Source: Chrysaora quinquecirrha (lineage: Eukaryota; Cnidaria; Scyphozoa; Semaeostomeae; Pelagiidae). From it: a DNA stretch of 64,000 nt. The notes under the pieces were generated by a model. That model was not told the DNA's origin, ran no database searches, and saw only the letters and a program-made list of their open reading frames with translations. The stretch is taken from contig JACTAT010000032.1 in assembly GCA_014526335.1 (NCBI GenBank), forward strand, positions 8,744,468 to 8,808,467, in the 5' to 3' direction. Positions 9,520 through 19,250 of the stretch are shown here, piece after piece; position 1 is the first letter of the stretch, and every line of letters starts with the position of its first letter. The translations under genes and the position numbers were made by a program.

Positions 9520-11628
9520 TCAAGGCCGAAAAATGTCTCTTACATAAACAAAAGCATCCCGCAATATCAGTTTGCCAGCGACATTTATTTTTGTCAAAGA
9601 TTTCTGTTGGTTTTTTTCAATCTTTACCGCGTGATCTTCAGCTTTGTTGTCAACTGTTATGTTCGCACTCTGATTTTCAGAATCTTCGATATTAAATTTA
9701 TCATCCAGTAGTCCTTCCTTTCTGGCTTTTTTCGAATGTCCCTGTGAAACATTATCTGGATGACTTCGTTTTATTCCACCAGCTTGTCCGAGGGAGATAT
9801 TCGGTTTAGGATTCGTTATTTCAGCTCTCAATTTTTCTGGCGCAAGAAGCTCTGTTAGTGAGATATTGGATTCAGGATTCGTTATTTCAGCTCTCGACTT
9901 TTCTGACATAAGAAGTTCTTTTAGTGAGATATTATGTTTAGGATTCGTTGCTTCAGCTATTGATTTTTCTGACGTAAGAAGCTGTCTCAGTGATCCATTA
10001 GATTTGGGATTCGTTATTTCATCTCTCGACTTTTCTTCCACAGGAAGTGGTCTCAGGGAGAAATTCAATTGGAGATTCGTTAGTTTATCTTTTGACTTTT
10101 CTTGCGCAGAAGGTTGACTTAGTAACACAATCGATTTGGGACTCGCCTTCTGAGCTATTGATTTTTCTGTTGTAGTAATTTGTTCAGGAAAAGCACTTTG
10201 CTGACTTGCATTTGTTGAAATCGTCGAAACTGAGTCTTTGGATGAATCTCTATTTAGTTTAGAATTAGTGTCAATGAGCTTTTCCGCAACGTTTGTTTCT
10301 TTATTGGCAAAGCTATCCTGGTTGATATTCTTCCGATCGTCTTTTTTACCGTCCGCCGGCGAAAGAGTCTCTGTCGGTAATGGAAATGAGCACTTCAGGG
10401 CATCAATTGTCGTCTCAAGTCCAATAAGTTCAAGAAAGTCTTCATCGTTATGCTTCGGGAGAAATCTCCAAGGCTTCTTCTCAATATTCGTCAAACAAAA
10501 CTGATTCTCGAATAAACCAAGCCGCAGATAGAAATCCTTGCCCGTTGAGTTTTTAGATTTTTTCGGACAACATAGCTCTTCAAAGACTTTCTCATCATTA
10601 GAATTATAAGGTAGAGAGAAGCGAACATTCTCCGGTAAAGCGTTCTTTCCTTTTGAAGCTTTTTTAAACCAATACGGAGAGGTATCAAACGATTCATTGT
10701 TGTCTTTTGACGATATGGTATTAATAGGAATAGACGATGCTGCCTTGGTATTTTCAGGTGGCATTTTTGATACATGTCCAGAGTCGGTAATCATTTCTAA
10801 GTCCGGTATTCTAACTGTTTTGTGCATAGCTTGTTGATTGGTTGATGGCATAGAAGCTTGATGCATTGATTGCAATGCCGCATTGTTGATACTAGATGTT
10901 GTAATTGACTTGCTACTCTGGCACACGTAGCCACCTAAGCTGTTCAACGCACTGTAGTCTTGCCCGTTCTCTGATGTTTTTTCTCCATGCAGAGCAGAGT
11001 ATCTTACAGTGTCGGTATCTTGGTTTATGTTCGTGGCCTCTTTGCCTTTAGGCACAGTTACTGGTTGGATAAATGCAAGCCTTGGCATTTGAGAGAACTG
11101 TCCTGTCAGATGGTTTAGAGATACAGGCACTGGCACGTTTCCTATCAAACGCTGAGGAAATGCAGGAACCTGTTGGTTAACTGTGTTCCCATTAACTGGA
11201 GGTGAACAGTTGCTTGCCATTGTTGAATTTTTACTATTTACTCTAACCAAAAATGAACCAGGAACATTTGGATCTTGAACGGGCATTAAGGCATATTTTC
11301 CATTATTTTGTACAAGGACCACTCTTTGATATTGGACTTGTTGGGAATGAAAAGGTGCTGCAGAATTTGATGCAGTTGTCAAATTTGGCGACACAACTTG
11401 GGGATTGCGATTTCCATAAGACATCTCTGATGAAGCTATTGGATATGGTTTCATAATTATTTTTGAATTACTGCCGGTATTTGACGCCACTGTTGCTGCT
11501 GAGTTTATTCTTTGATTTACGGTTATTTTTGAGCTATTCGTATTTGGAACAACGATAACCTTTGGTGGCTTAAGTTTGGTGTTAAATACATTCTTAAGCT
11601 TTTCACGAGCTGCTTCTAGATTGGAAGC
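9520..11628 (-). CDS. 3' coding part of a disordered nuclear-type protein with a C-terminal ~23-residue repeat (possible LRIF1-like)
   Basis: A frame of about 700 codons runs from the N gap (11628) to a TGA at 9520. It has no stop and biased composition, so it is very likely a real large exon entered by splicing inside the gap. It begins ASNLEAAREKLKNVF, then is Ser/Thr/Asn/Gln-rich with a hydrophobic patch VVLVQNNGKYALMPV (about 11276-11325). A structured-looking segment KDFYLRLGLFENQFCLTNI lies at about 10490-10545. Near the C-terminus a motif of the form EKSRxEITNPxxNxSLxxLL occurs about five times (about 9790-10130), followed by a basic KR-rich nuclear-localisation-like patch (KRSHPDN...KKARKE). 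The two hydrophobic motifs faintly recall LRIF1, a nuclear-receptor- and HP1-interacting factor; this is only suggestive. A GTAAGA about 8 codons before the stop could be a splice donor, so the true C-terminus may differ. Confidence 0.6.
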   Translation of the reverse strand, partial: ASNLEAAREKLKNVFNTKLKPPKVIVVPNTNSSKITVNQRINSAATVASNTGSNSKIIMKPYPIASSEMSYGNRNPQVVSPNLTTASNSAAPFHSQQVQYQRVVLVQNNGKYALMPVQDPNVPGSFLVRVNSKNSTMASNCSPPVNGNTVNQQVPAFPQRLIGNVPVPVSLNHLTGQFSQMPRLAFIQPVTVPKGKEATNINQDTDTVRYSALHGEKTSENGQDYSALNSLGGYVCQSSKSITTSSINNAALQSMHQASMPSTNQQAMHKTVRIPDLEMITDSGHVSKMPPENTKAASSIPINTISSKDNNESFDTSPYWFKKASKGKNALPENVRFSLPYNSNDEKVFEELCCPKKSKNSTGKDFYLRLGLFENQFCLTNIEKKPWRFLPKHNDEDFLELIGLETTIDALKCSFPLPTETLSPADGKKDDRKNINQDSFANKETNVAEKLIDTNSKLNRDSSKDSVSTISTNASQQSAFPEQITTTEKSIAQKASPKSIVLLSQPSAQEKSKDKLTNLQLNFSLRPLPVEEKSRDEITNPKSNGSLRQLLTSEKSIAEATNPKHNISLKELLMSEKSRAEITNPESNISLTELLAPEKLRAEITNPKPNISLGQAGGIKRSHPDNVSQGHSKKARKEGLLDDKFNIEDSENQSANITVDNKAEDHAVKIEKNQQKSLTKINVAGKLILRDAFVYVRDIFRP

Positions 11629-12128
11629 NNNNNNNNNNNNNNNNNNNNNNNNNNNNNNNNNNNNNNNNNNNNNNNNNNNNNNNNNNNNNNNNNNNNNNNN
11701 NNNNNNNNNNNNNNNNNNNNNNNNNNNNNNNNNNNNNNNNNNNNNNNNNNNNNNNNNNNNNNNNNNNNNNNNNNNNNNNNNNNNNNNNNNNNNNNNNNNN
11801 NNNNNNNNNNNNNNNNNNNNNNNNNNNNNNNNNNNNNNNNNNNNNNNNNNNNNNNNNNNNNNNNNNNNNNNNNNNNNNNNNNNNNNNNNNNNNNNNNNNN
11901 NNNNNNNNNNNNNNNNNNNNNNNNNNNNNNNNNNNNNNNNNNNNNNNNNNNNNNNNNNNNNNNNNNNNNNNNNNNNNNNNNNNNNNNNNNNNNNNNNNNN
12001 NNNNNNNNNNNNNNNNNNNNNNNNNNNNNNNNNNNNNNNNNNNNNNNNNNNNNNNNNNNNNNNNNNNNNNNNNNNNNNNNNNNNNNNNNNNNNNNNNNNN
12101 NNNNNNNNNNNNNNNNNNNNNNNNNNNN
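11629..12128. other. Assembly gap (500 N)
   Basis: Exactly 500 N, a conventional gap of unknown size. It falls between a minus-strand coding exon and a 187-bp satellite, so the assembly probably broke in the satellite. Reading frames that cross it are not meaningful. Confidence 0.99.
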
Positions 12129-14930
12129 CTTTTTGGCCATCATGGCGGCTGAAAAAGGTATCGCGTTTCAAGCTGCAATAAAATTACCAAAAAAGATATT
12201 CAGATAGAACTTTTTGCGCTTTCTGTAATCTTCAGGGTCCATACTTTTCAAATTTTGTCAAAAGAACCCAATAAACATGTTTGAAAGTGAAAAAATCGAC
12301 CTTGAAAAAGTAGCACTTTTTGGCCATCATGGCGGCTGAAAAAGATATCGCGTTTCAAGCTGCAATAAAATTACCAAAAAAGATATTCAGATAGAACTTT
12401 TTGCGCTTTCTGTAATCTTCAGGGTCCATACTTTTCAAATTTTGTCAAAAGAACCCAATGAACATGTTTGAAAGTGAAAAAATCGACCTTGAAAAAGTAG
12501 CACTTTTTGGCCATCATGGCGGCTGAAAAAGGCATCGCGTTTCAAGTTGCTATAAAATTACCAAAAAAGATATTCAGATAGAACTTTTTGTGCCTTCTGT
12601 AATCTTCAGGGTCTAAACTTTTAGAATTTTGTCAAAAGAACCCAATAAACATGTTTGAAAGTGGAAAAATCGACCTTGAAAAAGGAACACTTTTTGGCCA
12701 TCGTGGCGGCTGAAAAGGCATCGCGTTTTAAGCTACTAAAAAATTACGAAAAAAGATATTCAGATAGAACTTTTTGTGCTTTCTGTAATCTTCAGGGTCC
12801 AGAATTTTAGAATTTTGTCAAAAGAACCCAATGAAAATGTTTGAAAGTGGAAAAATCGACCTGGAAAAAGGAGCACTTTTTGGTCATCCCGGCGGCTGAA
12901 AAAGGCATCGCGTTTCAAGCTGCTAAAAAATTACCAAAAAAGATATTCAGATAGACAGTTTTGCGCTTTCTGTAATCTTCAGGGTCCATAATTTTAGAAT
13001 TTTGTCAAAAGAACCCAATAAACATGTTTGAAAGTGGAAAAATCGACCTTGAAAAAGGAACACTTTTTGACCATCATGGCGGCTGAAAAAGACATCGCGT
13101 TTCAAGTTGCTATAAAATTACCAAAAAAGATATTCAGATAGAACTTTTTGCGCTTTCTGTAATCTTCAGGGTCCATAATTTTAGAATTTAGTCAAAAGAA
13201 CCAAATGAACAAGTTTAAAAATGGAAAAATCAACCTTGAAAAAGGAACACTTTTTGGCCATCATGGCGGCTGAAAAAGGCATCGCGTTTCAAGCTGCTAA
13301 AAAATTACCAAAAAGGCTATTCAGATAGAACTTTTTGCGCCTTCTGTAATCTTGAGGGTCCATAATTTTAGAATTTTGTCAAAAGAATCCAATGAACATG
13401 TTTAAAAGTGGAAAAATCGACATTGAAAACGGAACACTTTTTGGCCATCATGGCGGCTGAAAAAGGCATCGCGTTTCAAGCTGCTATAAAATTATCAAAA
13501 AAGATATTCAGATAGAACTTTTTGTGCTTTCTGTAATCTTCAGGGTCTAAACTTTTAGAATTTTGTCAAAAGAATCCAATAAACATTTTTGAAAGTGGAA
13601 AAATCGACCTGGAAAAAGGAGCACTTTTTGGTCATCCCGGCGGCTGAAAAAGGCATCGCGTTTCAAGCTGCTATAAAATTACCAAAAAAGATATTCAGAT
13701 AGACAGTTTTGCGCTTTCTGTAATCTTCAGGGTCCATAATTTTAGAATTTTGTCAAAAGAACCCAATAAACATGTTTGAAAGTGGAAAAATCGACCTTGA
13801 AAAAGGAACACTTTTTGACCATCATGGCGGCTGAAAAAGGCATCGCGTTTCAAGCTGCTAAAAAATTACCAAAAAGGCTATTCAGATAGAACTTTTTGCG
13901 CCTTCTGTAATCTTGAGGGTCCATAATTTTAGAATTTTGTCAAAAGAATCCAATGAACATGTTTAAAAGTGGAAAAATCGACATTGAAAACGGAACACTT
14001 TTTGGCCATCATGGCGGCTGAAAAAGGCATCGCGTTTCAAGCTGCTATAAAATTATCAAAAAAGATATTCAGATAGAACTTTTTGTGCTTTCTGTAATCT
14101 TCAGGGTCTAAACTTTTAGAATTTTGTCAAAAGAATCCAATAAACATTTTTGAAAGTGGAAAAATCGACCTTTAAAAAGGAACACTTTTTGACCATCATG
14201 GCGGCTGAAAAAGGCATCGCGTTTCAAGTTGCTATGAAATTACCAAAAAAGATATTCAGAAAGAACTTTTTCGGCTTTTTGTAATCTTCAGGGTCTAAAC
14301 TTTTAGAATTTTGTCAAAAGAACCCAATAAACATGTTTGAAAGTGGAAAAATCGACCTTTAAAAAGGAACACTTTTTGACCATCATGGCGGCTGAAAAAG
14401 GCATCGCGTTTCAAGTTGCTATAAAATTATCAAAAAAGATATTCAGATAGAACTTTTTGCGCTTTCTGTAATCTTCAGGGTCCAGAATTTTAGAATTTTG
14501 TCAAAAGAACCCAATGAACAAGTTTAAAAATGGAAAAATCGACCTTGAAAAAGGAACACTTTTTGGCCATCGTGGCGGCTGAAAAGGCATCGCGTTTTAA
14601 GCTACTAAAAAATTACGAAAAAAGATATTCAGATAGAACTTTTTGTGCTTTCTGTAATCTTCAGGGTCCATAATTTTAGAATTTTGTCAAAAGAACCCAA
14701 TGAACATGTTTGAAAGTGGAAAAATCGACCTGGAAAAAGGAGCACTTTTTGGTCATCCCGGCGGCTGAAAAAGGCATCGCGTTTCAAGCTGCTAAAAAAT
14801 TATCAAAAAAGATATTCAGATAGAACTTTTTGCGCTTTCTGTAATCTTCAGGCTCCATAATTTTAGAATTTTGTCAAAAGAACCCAATAAACATGTTTGA
14901 AAGTGGAAAAATCGACCTTTAAAAAGCGCG
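12129..14930. repeat. 187-bp satellite, subfamily A, about 15 tandem units
   Basis: Identical landmarks recur at 12129, 12316 and 12503, giving a 187-bp period, and continue to about 14930. A typical unit has GGCCATCATGGCGGCTG, then TCGCGTTTCAAGC, then TGTAATCTTCAGGG, then AAAATCGACCTTGAAAAAG. Variants recur at multiples of 187: a GGCTATTCAG/CTTGAGGG variant pair sits 561 bp apart, and the GGTCATCCCGGCGG variant occurs at 12882, 13630 and 14751. This shows block (higher-order) duplication. The array is noncoding and probably extends into the gap. Confidence 0.95.
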
Positions 14931-15985
14931 ATATTTCTTGCAATTTAGGAGGCCAAAAAGACCTCCCATTTCAAACAGCCAAAAAATATCCAAAAAGGCA
15001 ATTTAGAAACAACACCCGGTGCGTTTTATTATCTTCAGGGTCTGTATTTTCAGAATAACATTGAGAGAGCTTAATATAATAGAAGTTTAGTGGAAGAATC
15101 GACCTTGAAAAAGCACCACTCTTCTCGCCATTTTAGAGGCCAAAAGACCTCCAATTTCAAATATCCAAAAAACATCCAAAAAGGCAATTAAGAAACAACT
15201 TTTGATGCCTTTTATGATCTTCCAGGTCTATATTTTCAGAAAAACATTGAGAGAGCTCAATATAATAGAAGCTTAGTGGAAGAATCGACCATGAAAAAGC
15301 ACCATTTTTCTCGCCATGTTAGAGGCCAAAAAGACCTCGCATTTCAAACAGCCATAAAATATCCAAAATGGCAATTTAGAAACAACTTTTGATGGTTTTT
15401 ATGATCTTCCGGGTCTATAGTTTCAGAATAACATCGAGAGAGCTCAATATAATAGAAGTTTAGTGGAAGAATCGACCATGAAAAAGCACCATTTTTCTCG
15501 CCATGTTAGAGGCCAAAGAAGACCTCGCATTTCAAACAGCCAAAAAACATTCAAAAAGGCAATTGTGAAACAATATTTGATGCTTTCTATGATCTTCCAG
15601 GTCTATAGTTTCAGAATAACATCAAGAAGGCTCAATATAATAGAGGTTTAGTGGAAGAACCGACCTTGAAAAAGCACCACTTTTCTCGTCATCTTGGAGG
15701 CCAAAAAGACCTTCCATTTCAAACAGCAAAAACACATCCAAGAGGGCAATTTAGAGAAAACATTTGATGCTTTTATGATCTTCAGGGTCTATATTATCAG
15801 AATAAGATCGAGAGAGCTCAATATAATAGAAGTTTAGTGGAAGATTTGACCTTAAAAAAACACCACTTCTTTCGCCATGATGGAGGCCAAAAAGACCTCG
15901 CATTTCAAACAACCGAAAAACGTCAAAATAGGCAATTTAGTAACTGCTTTGTATGCTTTCCGAAATCATAGAGTCTACTCTTAGA
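14931..15985. repeat. 187-bp satellite, subfamily B, about 5-6 diverged units
   Basis: The same 187-bp period continues (GAATCGACCxTGAAAAAGCACC near 15094, 15281 and 15468). Segments such as ATCTTCAGGGTC, TTTCAGAAT and GTGGAAGAATCGACC align with subfamily A, so both descend from one unit. Subfamily B carries GAGGCCAAAAAGACCTC in place of the A-type GGCCATCATGGCGGC. A frame of 62 codons inside it is chance. Confidence 0.9.
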
Positions 15986-16436
15986 GAATCAACTCAAAAG
16001 AATCGGTTTCAGGTCTTGGAGAACGGCACAATTTTTTAAAGGAGCTGATAGATGTAACACAAATATTCCAGAGTTTAAGCCTCCATTTTGCATCTTTCCA
16101 TTCCAGATTTCAGTTTATTTACAAACAGTATTATTTACAAGATAAACATAAACAAAAACAAACTCACCATCTCAGTCTATATGATTTCCCTTTAACTCTG
16201 GGACACCAAGAGTAATTGCCATAAGATATAAATATTACTATAAAATGTCCAGTTTAAAATGGTAAAGTTTGGAATAAAATGTTCCATATCTTTAATTCTT
16301 TTTCTCAACCATATTCCATCAAACCATCAACCAACTTTACATCAACATAACATGAAATCTCTTGTCTTCATTTTCTGCAAAATATAAGTAACAGAAGAAT
16401 ATAAATCTCAGAAAAATGGCTTCGACTTGTAGTCAA
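15986..16436. other. Spacer between arrays, no gene seen
   Basis: AT-rich sequence without recognisable coding potential or repeats, between the 187-bp satellite and the CT-rich array. Confidence 0.4.
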
Positions 16437-17260
16437 CCACCCTCTCTATTAAGCCTCCTCTCTATTAAGCTTTCTCTCTATTATGCCCTCTCTCTATTAC
16501 GCCCTTGCCCCCTCTCTATGAATTCCCCTCTCTATTAAACCTCCCTCTCTATTAAGCCTCCCTCTCTATTAAGCCTTCTCTCTATTATGCCCTCTCTCTA
16601 TTAGGCCCTTGCCCCCTCTTTACAAATTCCTCTCTCTATTAAGCCTCCCTCTCTATTAAACCTCAATCTCTACTAAGGCTTCTCTCTATTATGCCCTCTC
16701 TCTATTACACCCCTTGCTCCCTCTCTACTAATTCCTCTCTCTATTAAGCCTCCCTCTCTATTAAACCTCAATCTCTATTAAGCCTTCTCTCTATTATGCC
16801 CTCTCTCTATTACACCCCTTGCTCCCTCTCTACTAATTCCTCTCTATATTAAGCCTCCCTCTCTATTAAGCCTCCATCTCTATTAAGCCTTCTCTTTGTT
16901 ACCTCCTCTCTCCAGTAAACCTCCTCTCTACTAATTCCCCTCTCTATTAAGCCTCCATCTTTTTAAGCCCTCTCTCTATTAAGCCTTCTCTCTGTTACCT
17001 CGTCTCTCCAGTAAACCTCCTCTCTACTAATTCCCCTCTCTAGTAAGCCACCATCTCTATTAAGCCCTCTCTCTAGTAATCCACAATCTCTATCAAGTCC
17101 TCTCTCTATTAAGCCCCCACTCTATCAAGCGTCAATCTTTGTCAAGCCCCCCTCTAGTTAACCTCTCTCTCAATTAAGCTTCCTCTCTATAAAGACCTCT
17201 TTTTAGTAACTCTCCTCTATCTCAAGTGAGCCTCTTTTTTATTCAGCTCTTCTTCTAAAC
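16437..17260. repeat. CT-rich degenerate tandem array
   Basis: Short units of the type CCTCTCTATTAAGC (15-18 bp) are repeated many times. They are grouped into longer blocks that end with ACCCCTTGCTCCCTCTCTA or close variants. Identity decays to the right. Strong pyrimidine bias on this strand means it could form triplex or other non-B DNA; that is inference. Confidence 0.9.
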
Positions 17261-19250
17261 TGGGATTAGGCTAGCCTCTTTTTAATCAGTCAAAGCCTTA
17301 AGACCAGATGAGTAAGCATCTCTTTCTTCGAGCTCCTTTATGAAACCAGTGTGCATTCCATTTAACCTACACCGGAGATCTCCGGCGTGGAGCTGGAGTC
17401 CAAAATTTTATTGGCGTACTGACGTGGATCTTTCAAAAAAACGATAGCTTAGACTATTATTTCAATCATATTTGGTTGGCGTATTCTCTGGCGTGGCGGT
17501 AACACGGAATGCACCCTGGATGAAACAGAGTTAAGTAAAGCCCTTTTAATTTTCTAATTTACTAGATAAACAACCTGCTCTGCTACTATTGAATGAAGGA
17601 GACTATATCTATGATATTCTTACCATCGATCTGTCATTAATGATTGTTTTCTTCCTGGTATTCCAGAACAAAATGTACAAAGTATTTCATCAAAAACATG
17701 TGATACCATCCGCCATCTTGTCGGCCTAACAAACAATCTAAAGCAACAACAACCACGTTCATCACAGGGCACCCAGGAGAACAGGTATTGGGCACGTGAC
17801 CCTTAGTGGGGCAGGGACAGATTTTCAAAGGGAGTTCGGGGGCTATTTTATTGATGTGCATTTCTGCATCTTTGTCCCTAATTTGTCTCTAGTAATTTTT
17901 GGAATGAAAAAATTTCAGTATCTGATTTCGATGAAGGATCATCATCAATTTCGAATATTTGAAATTCTGACATAATTATTAGCCCCCTGGCCCCCTGGCT
18001 GCGGGCTCCCATCTTGAATGTACATAGCCCCCTTGAAAAATCTGCGATTTCTAATCAACCAATCACGTACAAGTCTAGCTACTTTGTACCTTTGTTTTGA
18101 CATTCATGTTGACCTTCAGGAAGTCAGTGAAACTTCGGTTTGCACGTTTCCTGTTTTTCACCAACCGGATGTGAAGACCGTTTCCTTCGAAAAATAAATG
18201 CTGCTTGCAAAACTAATGATCTAGAGATTTATACGTAAGTTTCCAATTTATATTCTTTTTATCTCCCTTCCCCATGCCTTCATCTATTTTCTAGGACTAT
18301 TTGATTGCAAAAAGGTTTTTAAATCCGTCTGAATTTGGTTAGTGCAATGAGTGGCCTAACTAAAAGGTTTTTCCTTCCCTTGCCAAGTTTCAAGCAAATA
18401 TTTTCGGAAATTATCCCCAAATATCGTGGCAGCTAACACCTTCCAAGTTCCCACGCTATCCTCAAGCTTATTTTTGTTTGTTTTGGGAGTTTTTTAAAGT
18501 TGAAGGTCGCCAAATTACCCTGAAATAATAGCGGGGCTGCCGTTTTATTTTTCTCGAGTTTGTTTCCGTGAGACCTCGAGACTCGTCGAAGGAAGTCGAG
18601 ATGTCATGCATTCTTTGGCGCCAAACTGAAATTTTATCCGTTTTCCATGAGTCGAATGATCACTTGAAGTTGATAAATTTCTCAATAAAACAGCAGCCCT
18701 GAAAATTTTCATGTCCTGTTTGGTGATCAGTGGGTTTCGGAAGGAGAAATTTCCTTCATGATTTCTGGATGGAATTGCCCTGGGGAACGTTCATGCGATT
18801 AGGCTGTTCAGTTGTGTCCTAACCGCAGTGAAAAACAGCAATTATGTTGATCTTTGGCAAATAGAAAGTAGAGAGGGCAGACAGGCGTGATTAAATCGAC
18901 CAAATTTTTTATGGAAAATTCTTAAACCTACGAACACATATATACATATTGACCACCTTTCAGTGTCTTGAATGAATTCTTGACACAAGCAGCACCACCA
19001 GAGTGGGGCTGGCTAGAGGTTTTAGTTACAGCGCCTCTGATTGGCTAAAACTCAAATAGCTCATTTGCATACAATGGGAGATTTTCCTGCCAGTATATAC
19101 ATGATTATATAGTGTTGCATGCCCTATGTGTACATATACTTATGTACAATATAAGACAATACACACATGTATACAATGTACTATACACATGAATGGACAT
19201 GCAATCACTAACACGTCACATACGTAAACACTGTCTATACATATGTATTC
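17261..19250. other. Long intergenic stretch, no gene supported
   Basis: No open frame here looks like a protein. From 18055 to 18240 there is a CCAAT-containing segment followed by an ETS-like ACCGGATGTG and a good splice-donor sequence ACGTAAGT at about 18233-18240. That could be a promoter with a noncoding first exon on the plus strand, but no downstream coding exon was found. The last 200 bases are rich in short TACA/TATG motifs leading into the next array. Confidence 0.3.

Noticed and set aside
9520..12171. A single 883-codon frame on the minus strand crossing the N gap to an ATG in the satellite
   Set aside because: The gap is unknown sequence and the start lies in the 187-bp satellite. 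Only the part up to 11628 is credible coding sequence.
17637..17861. 74-codon minus-strand frame
   Set aside because: No recognisable domain, low-complexity start, and no splice partners; treated as chance.
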